From the NCBI GenBank assembly GCA_964611585.1, contig CAZTAK010000012.1, positions 1 through 54,764 on the forward strand: a stretch of 54,764 nucleotides of DNA. The letters run 5' to 3'. The position numbers and the translations under genes are program-made. The notes below the pieces were generated by a model. The model was not told the origin of the DNA, did not search any database, and saw only the letters and a program-made list of their open reading frames with translations. Of this stretch, positions 17,791-26,201 are shown one piece after another (position 1 is the stretch's first letter; each line of letters begins with the position of its first letter). Source of the DNA: CAZTAK01 sp964611585. GTDB taxonomy: Bacteria > Pseudomonadota > Alphaproteobacteria > SHVP01.

Positions 17791-18659
17791 TGCGCCTTGG
17801 TCTTCCCAAGTCATCCGCACCCCGCACGGCCCGGCCGAAGCCGCGGCCCAAGGCGCAGAGCCGCCGCGCCTGGCGCCTTCGCCGCCGCGCCGCCCGTCGC
17901 GCCGCGATTGTATCGCTGGCCCTCGGTGTGGTGGCCGCTACCGGCTGGGTCCTGGCGAGCGGTCTTCCGGCGCGTGCCGTCGAGGCCGCGGTCACCGCCT
18001 CCGACGGCCTCATGGTCGCTGCCGGACTGACGGTCCACAATGTCGAATTGTCCGGTCGCCGCGAGGCGGCCCAGGCCGACATTGTCGCCGCCCTGGGCTT
18101 GAGTGCCGACACGCCGATTTTGCACGTCGATCTGGCGAAGGCGCGGGCGCGTCTCGAATCGCTGGGATGGGTCGGCGCGGCCCATGTTACGCGGCGGCTT
18201 CCCTCGACAATTGCGGTGCGGCTGGCTGAACGCGAGCCCTTTGCGCTGTGGCAGCGCGGTGGCCGGATCGCAGTGATCGACCGCGACGGCGAAATCATCA
18301 CGCGCGACGGCCTCACGCGCTTTACGGACCTGCCGCTGGTGGTCGGTGAAGGGGCGGCTGCGGCCGCGGCCGCGTTGATCGACCTGATCCGCACCGCGCC
18401 CGATATGTCCGGGCACGTCGAAGCCGCGATTCGCGTCGGCGACCGGCGCTGGACGCTCCGACTCGATAGCGGAACCGACATCTATTTGCCGGAGTTTGGC
18501 GAAGCCGATGCGTGGCGGCGACTGGTCGCCCTCGAACGCGAAGACCAGATTCTGTCGCGCGACATCACCATCATCGATTTGCGCGCAGGCGACCGCGCCG
18601 TGATCCGCCTGCCGCCCGAAATCGCCGCGCGTCTGCGCGATCCCGGCGAACGAACCTGA
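17787..18659 (+). CDS. ftsQ: FtsQ, divisome assembly protein
   Basis: FtsQ is a bitopic inner-membrane protein that recruits FtsB and FtsL to the divisome. The 290-residue protein has a very Arg-rich cytoplasmic N-terminus (residues 1-40), one membrane segment (about 41-62) and a periplasmic POTRA domain starting LTVHNVELSGRREAAQADIV near 73 and running through ILHVDLAKARARLESLGWV. The FtsQ beta domain follows, with LAEREPFALWQRGG and IDRDGEII. I start at the ATG that overlaps the ddl stop, although the frame extends three residues further upstream to 17778. Arg-rich N-tails are common in alphaproteobacterial FtsQ. Confidence 0.93.
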   Translation: MMRLGLPKSSAPRTARPKPRPKAQSRRAWRLRRRAARRAAIVSLALGVVAATGWVLASGLPARAVEAAVTASDGLMVAAGLTVHNVELSGRREAAQADIVAALGLSADTPILHVDLAKARARLESLGWVGAAHVTRRLPSTIAVRLAEREPFALWQRGGRIAVIDRDGEIITRDGLTRFTDLPLVVGEGAAAAAAALIDLIRTAPDMSGHVEAAIRVGDRRWTLRLDSGTDIYLPEFGEADAWRRLVALEREDQILSRDITIIDLRAGDRAVIRLPPEIAARLRDPGERT

Positions 18660-18701
18660 CTGGAGGAGCCCAGGGCTGACAATGAAACATTTGGGGGAAC
18701 T

Positions 18702-19943
18702 ATGGCGGTAGGCCGCAGCCAGACGCTGGCCGCACTCGACGTCGGCACCACCAAGGTGTGCTGCTTTATTGGGCGCGCGGATTCGAATGGTTCGCTCCGC
18801 GTGATCGGTATCGGCCACCAGTTGTCGCGTGGCCTCAAGGCCGGTGCAGTGGTGGACATGGAGGCGACGGAAGAATCAATCCGCGCCGCCGTCGATTCAG
18901 CCGAACGGATGGCCGGCGAGACCGTGCGCGAGGTGCACGTCAGCCTTGCCGGCGGGCGGCCGCATTCGCATACGGTCGGCGTCGAAGTCGCCTTGGATGG
19001 TCACGAGATCGGCGACGCCGATCTGCGCCGGGTGCTCCTACAGGGGGGCGTCGATGACCTACCCGGCGATCGTGTGGTGATGCATTCGCTGCCGGTCGGA
19101 TTCACCATCGACGGGGCGGGCGGGGTGCGCGACCCGCGCGGCATGTATGGATTCCGCCTCGGCGTCAATATCCACATTGTTACCGTCAACGGCGGCCGGC
19201 GGCGCAACCTTCAACTCTGCATCGAGCGCGGCCACCTCGAAGTCGCGTCGATGGCGGTCGCCCCTTATGCATCCGGTCTGGCGACACTGGTTGAGGACGA
19301 ATTGCGCCTCGGTGCGACGGTCATCGACATGGGTGGCGGCACCACCACCATTGCCGTGTTCCAGGATGGCGAATTGGTGTTCTCGGACGCCATATCGATC
19401 GGCGGCGTCCACGTCACAAATGATCTCGCGCATGGCTTGGGCACCTCGGCGGTTCATGCCGAACGCCTGAAGACTCTCTACGGCAATGTCCTGCCCAGTC
19501 CGACCGACGAGCGCGACATGATCGAAGTGCCGATGATCGGCGAACCCGAGACCGAACCCACCCAACAGGTGCCACGCTCGGCACTGGTCGGCATCATTCG
19601 GCCCCGCATCGAGGAGACATTGGAATTTGTGCGCGGGCGCCTCGATGCCGCGAGTGCGGGCATACGTGCCGGCCGCCGGGTCGTTCTCACCGGCGGCGCC
19701 AGCCAACTTGCCGGCGTGCACGAACTTGCGGCGCGGGTCCTCGACAAGCAGATCCGCCTCGGTCGGCCGCTTCGCATCGACGGTCTGGCCGAGGCCACCG
19801 GCGGACCCTCGTTCTCGGCCTGCGCCGGACTGCTGCGGCTGGCGCTCCGCGAGCCGCCGCCGGCGGTAAGGGATCTGGGCGAACTCACCGCCGGGGGGGT
19901 GCGGCTCGGCCGCATTGGCCGCTGGCTGAAAGCGAATTTCTAA
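18702..19943 (+). CDS. ftsA: FtsA, actin-like membrane tether for FtsZ
   Basis: FtsA is an actin-family ATPase that anchors FtsZ to the membrane and starts divisome assembly. The 413-residue protein has phosphate loop 1 (ALDVGTTKVCCFIGR, residues 10-24), the extra 1C domain, phosphate loop 2 (VIDMGGGTTTIAVF near 208) and the adenosine motif VVLTGGASQLAGV near 328. The C-terminal end LGRIGRWLKANF is a short amphipathic helix suited to membrane binding. GGGGGAA precedes the ATG. A 42-base gap after ftsQ breaks the run of overlapping genes. Confidence 0.96.
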   Translation: MAVGRSQTLAALDVGTTKVCCFIGRADSNGSLRVIGIGHQLSRGLKAGAVVDMEATEESIRAAVDSAERMAGETVREVHVSLAGGRPHSHTVGVEVALDGHEIGDADLRRVLLQGGVDDLPGDRVVMHSLPVGFTIDGAGGVRDPRGMYGFRLGVNIHIVTVNGGRRRNLQLCIERGHLEVASMAVAPYASGLATLVEDELRLGATVIDMGGGTTTIAVFQDGELVFSDAISIGGVHVTNDLAHGLGTSAVHAERLKTLYGNVLPSPTDERDMIEVPMIGEPETEPTQQVPRSALVGIIRPRIEETLEFVRGRLDAASAGIRAGRRVVLTGGASQLAGVHELAARVLDKQIRLGRPLRIDGLAEATGGPSFSACAGLLRLALREPPPAVRDLGELTAGGVRLGRIGRWLKANF

Positions 19944-20032
19944 CGACCGCGGAAAAATCGCGGCATCGAAAGGGACGGGAAGAACCGGAATGGGTGTGAC
20001 ACAGACGTTAATGGGTAAATCTGGAGGGACTT

Positions 20033-21757
20033 ATGACAATTAATCTGGGAGTACCGGCGATGACCGAACTCAAGCCGCGGATCTCCGTGGTGGGTGTCGG
20101 CGGGGCCGGCGGCAATGCCGTCAACAACATGATCACCGCCAGCCTCGACGGTGTCGAATTCGTGGTAGCCAACACCGACGCCCAGGCGCTCAGCCAGTCG
20201 CTGACCGAGTGCCGCATCCAAATGGGCATTAATGTGACCCAGGGACTGGGGGCGGGCTCGAATCCTGCCGTCGGGTGCCAGGCAGCCGAGGAATCGATGT
20301 CCGAAATCCTCGACGCGATTGCCGGGACCCACATGGTATTCATCACCGCCGGAATGGGCGGCGGCACCGGTACCGGTGCGGCCCCGGTGATTGCCCGTGC
20401 CGCGCGCGAAGCCGGGATTCTGACCGTGGGCGTTGCCACCAAGCCGTTCCAGTTCGAGGGCGGTCACCGCATGGCGATTGCCGAAGCGGGAATCGAGGAG
20501 TTCGAGGCTCACGTCGATACCCTGATCATCATCCCCAACCAAAATTTGTTCCGGGTGGCCAATGAAAAAACCACCTTCGCCGAGGCCTTCAAGATGGCGG
20601 ACGACGTACTCTATTCCGGGGTGCGCGGAGTCACCGATCTGATGGTGATGCCGGGGCTGATCAACCTCGATTTCGCCGACGTGCGCACGGTGATGATGGA
20701 AATGGGAAAGGCGATGATGGGCACCGGCGAGGCCGAGGGCGAAAAGCGCGCCCTTGAAGCCGCCGAAGCCGCGATCTCGAGCCCGTTGCTGGACGAAGTG
20801 TCGATGAAGGGCGCGCGCAGCGTTCTGATCAACATCACCGGCGGTCCCGACATGACGCTGTATGAAGTCGATGAGGTTGCGAACCGGATCCGCGAAGAAA
20901 TCGATTCCAACGCCAACATCATCTTCGGATCGATCTTCGATGAATCGATCGAGGGGCGGATGCGGGTCTCGGTGGTGGCGACCGGTATCGATGCCGAGCA
21001 GCGCATCGTTTCCCCTCATGTCCACACCCTCTATCCGGAACCTGGCCGGGTCGCGGATCTGGCCGATGCGCCGCCCATCGAGATGGCTCAGCCCGCGTTT
21101 GCGCTCGGGTCACAGGCTGCCCCGCCGGTTTCGCCCATCGTCGCCGGTGGTGGCGGCGCCGCTTCGGCCGCTCTCCGCGCCGACCCGGTAATGGCCGAGC
21201 CCGCGCTTGCCGAACCGGTCCAGGCGCAAACCGGTCTTGCCACGCCGGCGGCTGAAACAAGACCGGCGGAGGCGCCGTTTATCGCGCCGCGGCCGGCTCA
21301 GCCCGCTGCCCGGCGCGCTCCGCTCGGCTCACCCGAACCCTTCGCCGAGGCCGCGCTCGCCAATGCCCGGCACGAACCGGCGGCCAAGCCCAGCTGCGGA
21401 CCCAGCCTTCTCGACCGGGTGCGCGGCCGCAACCGCCCGGGCAAGACGCCGGTTGTACCTACGGTATCGACCCGGACGGCCGCACCGGCTGCGGCGGAGG
21501 AAACGGCACCGCGGGTCTCGGCTGCGGTTGAAACGACGGCGCCACCGGCGCCGGAATCGGCGGACGAACCGCATTCCGGTGCGGCGCTCTCCAAATCGCC
21601 GGCCGCACCTGAGGCCGCATCCCGCCCCGCGGCAGCGGCTCCGGCCAAAGCGGCGGACGCAACGGCGGACGCAACGGCGGTTAGTGAGCGGCTTGCCCCC
21701 GAGCCGGAGGAGGATCTGCTGGAGATTCCCGCCTTCCTTCGCCGCCAGGCGAATTAA
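20033..21757 (+). CDS. ftsZ: FtsZ, tubulin-like division GTPase
   Basis: FtsZ polymerises into the Z-ring at mid-cell. The 574-residue protein has the GTP-binding motif GGGTGTGAAP at residues 109-118 and the T7 catalytic loop NLDFADV at 211-217. After the core (to about residue 320) comes a linker of some 230 residues rich in Ala, Pro and Glu, and then the conserved C-terminal peptide LLEIPAFLRRQ, which binds FtsA and other partners. The start is supported by TGGAGGG. The linker is long even for an alphaproteobacterium. An 89-base gap after ftsA could hold a promoter, and a large hairpin follows the stop. Confidence 0.97.
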   Translation: MTINLGVPAMTELKPRISVVGVGGAGGNAVNNMITASLDGVEFVVANTDAQALSQSLTECRIQMGINVTQGLGAGSNPAVGCQAAEESMSEILDAIAGTHMVFITAGMGGGTGTGAAPVIARAAREAGILTVGVATKPFQFEGGHRMAIAEAGIEEFEAHVDTLIIIPNQNLFRVANEKTTFAEAFKMADDVLYSGVRGVTDLMVMPGLINLDFADVRTVMMEMGKAMMGTGEAEGEKRALEAAEAAISSPLLDEVSMKGARSVLINITGGPDMTLYEVDEVANRIREEIDSNANIIFGSIFDESIEGRMRVSVVATGIDAEQRIVSPHVHTLYPEPGRVADLADAPPIEMAQPAFALGSQAAPPVSPIVAGGGGAASAALRADPVMAEPALAEPVQAQTGLATPAAETRPAEAPFIAPRPAQPAARRAPLGSPEPFAEAALANARHEPAAKPSCGPSLLDRVRGRNRPGKTPVVPTVSTRTAAPAAAEETAPRVSAAVETTAPPAPESADEPHSGAALSKSPAAPEAASRPAAAAPAKAADATADATAVSERLAPEPEEDLLEIPAFLRRQAN

Positions 21758-21770
21758 CCGAGCCCGCGTC

Positions 21771-21806
21771 GGCAGCACCCGCCGTCCCTCCACGGTGGGT
21801 GCTGCC
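21771..21806 (+). terminator. Large hairpin after ftsZ, possible terminator or mRNA end
   Basis: GGCAGCACCC at 21771-21780 pairs exactly with GGGTGCTGCC at 21797-21806, and inner bases extend the stem to about 13 pairs around a loop near GTCCCTCCAC. It begins 13 bases after the ftsZ stop. No T-run follows, so it may protect the mRNA end or act with Rho rather than as a simple intrinsic terminator. It separates the dcw transcript from the lpxC leader. Confidence 0.55.
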
Positions 21807-21861
21807 GCGCGGGCGCCCTGGCGCAAGTAATAACAAGTAATAATATGTAACAAAGAGTGAC

Positions 21862-21890
21862 TTGAGCGGCCTCCCGCGCCGGGTTAAAAG
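21862..21890 (+). promoter_or_regulatory. Possible lpxC promoter (TTGAGC-N17-TAAAAG)
   Basis: TTGAGC at 21862-21867 and TAAAAG at 21885-21890 are separated by 17 bases; each matches the sigma70 consensus at four of six positions. It lies between the ftsZ hairpin and lpxC, where an independent promoter would be expected. A CAAGTAATAA tandem pair lies just upstream (21824-21843). Confidence 0.35.
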
Positions 21891-21946
21891 CAGGACTAGG
21901 AATCATGCTGGAAGTCATTGGTTTTTCTGGTTTTTCGGGCGGTCAT

Positions 21947-21982
21947 TCAGACCCTCGGTCAGACCCCCAGCCAGACCCCCGG
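21947..21982 (+). repeat. Three 12-bp tandem repeats in the lpxC leader
   Basis: The units TCAGACCCTCGG, TCAGACCCCCAG and CCAGACCCCCGG lie head to tail. They sit in the untranslated leader, about 100 bases before the lpxC start. A role in leader structure or as a protein-binding array is possible, but a neutral minisatellite explains it equally well. Confidence 0.6.
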
Positions 21983-22079
21983 AGTGACCGCAGGGGCGGC
22001 GCCCAGGGGGCGCGGGCATACACCGCACGGCCCGCCGCGACGGCGGACATCTAGATACACACAGCCAAGGTACAGATCG

Positions 22080-23006
22080 TTGACAACTTCATACCAACAC
22101 ACGCTACGCCATTCGATCAGTTGCACCGGTGTCGGGTTGCACAGTGGCGCGCGGGTCTCGATGACGATCAATCCGGCGCCGGCCAATACCGGCATTACAT
22201 TTGTCCGCGAAGATTTGCCGCGCGGCGAGGGGACGGTCGCCGCGCGATACCAGAACGTCGTCGATACCGATTACAACACCTCGATCGGCAACAAGGGTGG
22301 CGCCCGCATTGCGACAGTCGAACATCTGTTGGCGGCGTTGTCCGGGTGCGGGATCGACAATGCTGTCGTCGAAATCGACGGGCCCGAAGTGCCGGCAATG
22401 GACGGCAGCGCCGGGCCGTTCGTATTCCTGATCGAATGCGCCGGCGTCGAGAGCCAGGACGCATTGCGCTGCGTGATCCGTATTCTGAAGACGGTTGAAG
22501 TCAGGAAAGGCGGTCGCAGTGCCCGATTGTCGCCGGCCGACACCTTCACCATCGGATTCGAAATTGGCTACGACAACCCGGTAATCGGGACCCAGGCCTA
22601 CCAGGTGAAACCGCTGAACGGTGCCTTCAAGACCGAACTGTGCCAGGCCCGCACCTACGGATTCGCACATGAGGTCGAGGCGATGCGCGCGCAGGGACTC
22701 GCACGCGGCGGCTCGCTCGATAACGCGGTTGTGATTTCAGACGACCGCGTGCTCAATGCCGAGGGACTTCGGTTCGCGGACGAGTTTGTGCGCCACAAGA
22801 TTCTCGACGCCATGGGCGATCTCTATCTTGCGGGCGGACCGATGCTCGGCCGCTACGACGGAATCAGGGCCGGACACGCCTTCAATCATGCTCTATTGAG
22901 CGCCCTGTTTGCCGACAAAGGCGCATGGCGTCTCGAGACCGCCGAAGCGCCCGCGCCCGAATTCGAACACCGTTGGGAAGGGGCGCCCGCGGTCGCAACC
23001 GCCTGA
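22080..23006 (+). CDS. lpxC: UDP-3-O-acyl-GlcNAc deacetylase (lipid A synthesis)
   Basis: LpxC is the zinc-dependent, committed deacetylase of lipid A synthesis, so the cell has an LPS-bearing outer membrane. From this start the protein has 308 residues, the usual length. It shows SISCTGVGLHSGARVSM near residues 11-27, the zinc region TVEHLLAALSG near 78, and HKILDAMGDLYLAGG and GHAFNHALL towards the C-terminus, which hold the remaining metal and catalytic residues. I chose the TTG at 22080: AAGG lies upstream, homologues start here, and the open frame before it is low-complexity leader sequence. Confidence 0.94.
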   Translation: MTTSYQHTLRHSISCTGVGLHSGARVSMTINPAPANTGITFVREDLPRGEGTVAARYQNVVDTDYNTSIGNKGGARIATVEHLLAALSGCGIDNAVVEIDGPEVPAMDGSAGPFVFLIECAGVESQDALRCVIRILKTVEVRKGGRSARLSPADTFTIGFEIGYDNPVIGTQAYQVKPLNGAFKTELCQARTYGFAHEVEAMRAQGLARGGSLDNAVVISDDRVLNAEGLRFADEFVRHKILDAMGDLYLAGGPMLGRYDGIRAGHAFNHALLSALFADKGAWRLETAEAPAPEFEHRWEGAPAVATA

Positions 23007-23019
23007 ACGCCTGGAAACT

Positions 23020-23412
23020 TCACTTTCGGCGTGCGTGCCCCGCGTTCGGCCCCCTGCCAAGTTCGCGAATCAGCCCAACGAGAGCGGACCGGACTGCCCG
23101 GTTTTCGATTTTGTCAAATCCGCGGACCAATTCGACCGTCGACCGGGCTTTGCCGCCATGTTCGGCATTGCGCACCGGTTGCGCCTTGGCCGCGCCTTCG
23201 AAGAAGAAACCGATATCGACGCCGAGGCGACCGGCGACTTCGAACAATCGTCCCGCGCTGACCCGGTTGGCACCGGTCTCGTATTTCTGGACCTGCTGGT
23301 ACGAAATCGTGAGCGTGTGGGCGAGTTGTTCCTGGGTTAATCCCAGTAGGTTGCGGCGTTTTCGTATTTGCCGGCCCACATAATCGTCAACCTTCTTAGC
23401 CATTTCCGACAT
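23020..23412 (-). CDS. XRE-family transcriptional regulator
   Basis: This 130-residue protein has an N-terminal helix-turn-helix of the lambda-Cro/XRE type at about residues 10-65 (VGRQIRKRRNLLGLTQEQLA, then ISYQQVQKYETGANRVSAGRL). A short FFFEGAAKA linker and a basic C-terminal tail follow. Such proteins are common in alphaproteobacteria and often control stationary-phase or envelope genes, but I cannot name the target. The start at 23412 has GAAGGA seven bases upstream. It converges on lpxC with 13 bases between the stops and diverges from bamD. Confidence 0.85.
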   Translation of the reverse strand: MSEMAKKVDDYVGRQIRKRRNLLGLTQEQLAHTLTISYQQVQKYETGANRVSAGRLFEVAGRLGVDIGFFFEGAAKAQPVRNAEHGGKARSTVELVRGFDKIENRAVRSALVGLIRELGRGPNAGHARRK

Positions 23413-23553
23413 TAGGACATCCTTCGAGAAACATGAATTGGGATCGGATTGCCCCCCAAGGCGCACCTAGTATGGCCCGCAAGGCCTTTAGAAATCGTGA
23501 CCGCCACAACAAATCGTGAAAAAAACGTCGTATCCGATCACGCGCTGCTTTCG

Positions 23554-23587
23554 CCTGCGGCCCCCCAAGTCCTGCGGCCCCCCAAGT
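23554..23587. repeat. Perfect 17-bp tandem duplication
   Basis: CCTGCGGCCCCCCAAGT occurs twice head to tail between the divergent XRE and bamD genes. It ends six bases before the -10-like TATACT at 23594, so the duplication fills the space where the -35 region of bamD would lie. It may be a recent slippage event. Confidence 0.75.
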
Positions 23588-23590
23588 CAG

Positions 23591-23599
23591 TGCTATACT
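23591..23599 (+). promoter_or_regulatory. Extended -10 promoter element for bamD
   Basis: TGCTATACT is an extended -10 (TGN followed by TATACT). No good -35 lies 17 bases upstream because the region is occupied by the 17-bp repeat; extended -10 promoters can work without one. It lies about 40 bases before the bamD start. Confidence 0.4.
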
Positions 23600-23636
23600 G
23601 TCATTAGAACGGTGAACTGGCCCCCGGCCTTGTCCC

Positions 23637-24497
23637 ATGTATCTAACGGGTATAAAATTGTTACTTATAGCGACGATTCAAGGTTCTAATAGCGGATGGT
23701 GCTCGCGGTTTTCGATCATTTTTGTTCTCATACTCGCCCTCGGTGCATGCAGTGCCGATGACCCGGCCTACGTCGAACGGCCGGTAGAGGAACTCTACAA
23801 CGCGGGTATGGACGCGATGCTGGCGGGAAGCTACGCCGACGCCGCGCGTAACTTCGACGAGGTCGAACGCCAGCATCCGTACTCGGTCTGGGCGACGCGG
23901 GCACAGTTGATGGTCGCCTTCACCTACTACCAGAACAACAGGTACGACGACGCCATTCTAGCTGCGGACCGGTTCATCCAGTTGCACCCCGGCTTCGACG
24001 GCGTGGCGTACGCATACTACCTCATTGCCATCAGCTATTACGAGCAGATCGTCGACATCGGACGCGACCAGCGCTTGACCGAACTTGCGCTAACAAGCCT
24101 CGAAGATATCGTGCGGCGCTTTCCCGACAGCGAGTACGCCACCGACGCCCGGCTCAAGATCGATCTCGCGCGCGACCATCTCGCCGGCAAGGAAATGAGC
24201 ATCGGTCGGTACTATCTGCGGCGCGGGCAGTATCTCGCCGCGATTAACCGTTTCCGCACGGTGATCGATGAATACCAGACCACCACCCATGTGCCCGAGG
24301 CCCTGCACCGGCTGACCGAGGCCTACCTCGCACTTGGCGTCAACAACGAGGCGCAAACCGCGGCCGCCGTCCTGGGCTACAATTATCCCGGCAGCGAGTG
24401 GTATCAGGATTCCTACGCCTTACTGGTGGGCGAGGACCTGCGTCCCGAAGTGGACCAGGAGTCCTTCATTGCGCGTTTGTGGAATTCGATCTTTTAG
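23637..24497 (+). CDS. bamD: BamD, outer-membrane protein assembly lipoprotein
   Basis: BamD is the essential lipoprotein of the BAM complex that inserts beta-barrels into the outer membrane. The 286-residue form has a hydrophobic signal segment ending in a lipobox, LALGAC, with the lipidated cysteine near residue 39. TPR-type repeats follow, starting YNAGMDAMLAGSYADAARNFDEVERQHPYS. The signal region from this ATG is long for a lipoprotein, so a later non-ATG start is possible. bamD next to recN is a common alphaproteobacterial order. Confidence 0.92.
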   Translation: MYLTGIKLLLIATIQGSNSGWCSRFSIIFVLILALGACSADDPAYVERPVEELYNAGMDAMLAGSYADAARNFDEVERQHPYSVWATRAQLMVAFTYYQNNRYDDAILAADRFIQLHPGFDGVAYAYYLIAISYYEQIVDIGRDQRLTELALTSLEDIVRRFPDSEYATDARLKIDLARDHLAGKEMSIGRYYLRRGQYLAAINRFRTVIDEYQTTTHVPEALHRLTEAYLALGVNNEAQTAAAVLGYNYPGSEWYQDSYALLVGEDLRPEVDQESFIARLWNSIF

Positions 24498-24506
24498 AAT
24501 TTCGCC

Positions 24507-26201
24507 GTGCTGCTGGCACTCTCCATCCGTGACTTTGTCCTGATCGACAAGATCGATCTTTCGTTTCAGCCCGGGCTCGGCGTCATGACCGGCGAGACCG
24601 GCGCCGGCAAATCCATTCTGCTTGATGCCCTGGGCCTTGCGCTGGGCGAGCGCGGCGATACCGGGCTGATCCGCCATGGCCGCGACCGGGCGGTGGTCAG
24701 CGCCGAATTCGCTATCACGGGGTACGCGGGCGTTGCTGCCGTTCTAGCGGACCATGGATTCGACCCGGGGGAGACTCTGGTCCTGCGGCGCGTCCTGTCG
24801 CGCGACGGGCCCAGCCGTGCCTTCCTCGATGATCAGCCCGCGGGCGTTGCCCTGCTGCGGCGGGTGGGCGAATCGCTCGCCGAAATCCAGGACCAGCACG
24901 AAACTCACGGGCTGCTTGCGGTCGCCAATCACCGGGCGCTGATCGACACCTATGGCGGGCTCGACTCCTCCAGACTGGCGGCGGTTGCCGACGCCTACGA
25001 TACCCGTGAGACGGCCCGTCAGCGCCTTGCCGACGCCCGCGACACGGCAGACCGGGCCCGCGCCGAAGAAGACTATCTGCGCCACGTCCTCGACGAGTTG
25101 GAAGCGCTTGCACCCGAAACGGGCGAGGAGGATACGCTCGCTGAAGCCCGCGAGTTGCTGCGCCATGGCGAACAGGTGGCCGAAGCGGTCGCCGAGGCGC
25201 TGTCGGCGCTGAACGCCGATGAGGGAGTCGAGGCGCGTCTGCGGCTTGCCGAGCGCCATTTAGTGCGCGCCGCCCGTCACGGCGGCGGTGTCCTCGGCGC
25301 TGCCTTGGAGCAAGTCGAGCGCGCCCACATTGAAACGGCTGAAGCGGTGGATGCAGTGGCGACGGTGTTGGGGGTGCTCGAAGCCGACCCGCGCCGGCTC
25401 GATGAAATCGAGGAACGCCTGTTCGGACTGCGGGCGTTGGCGCGAAAGCACAGTTGCGGCGTCGACGATCTTCCCGGTGTCTGGCGGCGTACCGCCAAGG
25501 CGGTCGCGCACATCGATAATTCGGAGCGCGAACTGGAGGCCCTTGCGGCGGCCGCCGATGAGGCCGCACGCGCGTACGACAAATTGGCCTCGGCCCTGTC
25601 GCAGGCCCGGATCAAGGCTGCGGTCCGGCTCGACAAAACCGTCGCCAAGGAACTCGCGCCGCTCCGCCTCGGCAAGGCGGAATTCCGCACCGGCATTGCG
25701 TCCGATTCCGCCACGGGCGGGCGCGCCGGGATCGATTCGGTACGCTTCGAAGCCACTACCAACCCGGGCCAGCCGTTTGCGCCGCTCCACCGCATCGCCT
25801 CGGGTGGCGAGCTGACGCGGTTCATGCTGGCGCTGAAGGTGGTGCTGGCGGGCGGTGAAGGGCGCACGCTGGTGTTCGACGAGGCCGATGCCGGGGTCGG
25901 CGGCGCGACCGCAGATGCCGTCGGCAAACGCCTCGCTCAGCTTGCCACCTCGGCGCAGGTGCTGGCGGTCACCCATTCGCCTCAGGTGGCGGCGCGGGCC
26001 GCATACCACTTCCGAATCTTCAAGGCCCAAGGATCGAACGGCGCCGAGGAAATCGCGATTTCGGTCGAAGAATTGTCGCCGGCGGAACGGCGGGAGGAAA
26101 TCGCTCGCATGCTGGCAGGCGCAGAAATCACCGACGAGGCGCGCGCCGCCGCTGAACGTCTGATGGCGCACGGTGGGTCGGCCGTCGAGGCGCGGTCATG
26201 A
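24507..26201 (+). CDS. recN: RecN, SMC-like DNA repair ATPase
   Basis: RecN holds and moves DNA during double-strand break repair. The 564-residue protein has the SMC-type Walker A GETGAGKS at residues 29-36, a QDQHETHGLL segment near 128, a long helical coiled-coil centre, and the C-terminal ABC block with ASGGELTRFMLALK, a Walker B VFDEADAGVGG and VLAVTHSPQVAA. It starts with GTG nine bases after bamD. I see no LexA-type GTTC-N7-GTTC upstream, so it is probably transcribed with bamD. Its stop overlaps ligA by ATGA. Confidence 0.95.
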   Translation: MLLALSIRDFVLIDKIDLSFQPGLGVMTGETGAGKSILLDALGLALGERGDTGLIRHGRDRAVVSAEFAITGYAGVAAVLADHGFDPGETLVLRRVLSRDGPSRAFLDDQPAGVALLRRVGESLAEIQDQHETHGLLAVANHRALIDTYGGLDSSRLAAVADAYDTRETARQRLADARDTADRARAEEDYLRHVLDELEALAPETGEEDTLAEARELLRHGEQVAEAVAEALSALNADEGVEARLRLAERHLVRAARHGGGVLGAALEQVERAHIETAEAVDAVATVLGVLEADPRRLDEIEERLFGLRALARKHSCGVDDLPGVWRRTAKAVAHIDNSERELEALAAAADEAARAYDKLASALSQARIKAAVRLDKTVAKELAPLRLGKAEFRTGIASDSATGGRAGIDSVRFEATTNPGQPFAPLHRIASGGELTRFMLALKVVLAGGEGRTLVFDEADAGVGGATADAVGKRLAQLATSAQVLAVTHSPQVAARAAYHFRIFKAQGSNGAEEIAISVEELSPAERREEIARMLAGAEITDEARAAAERLMAHGGSAVEARS

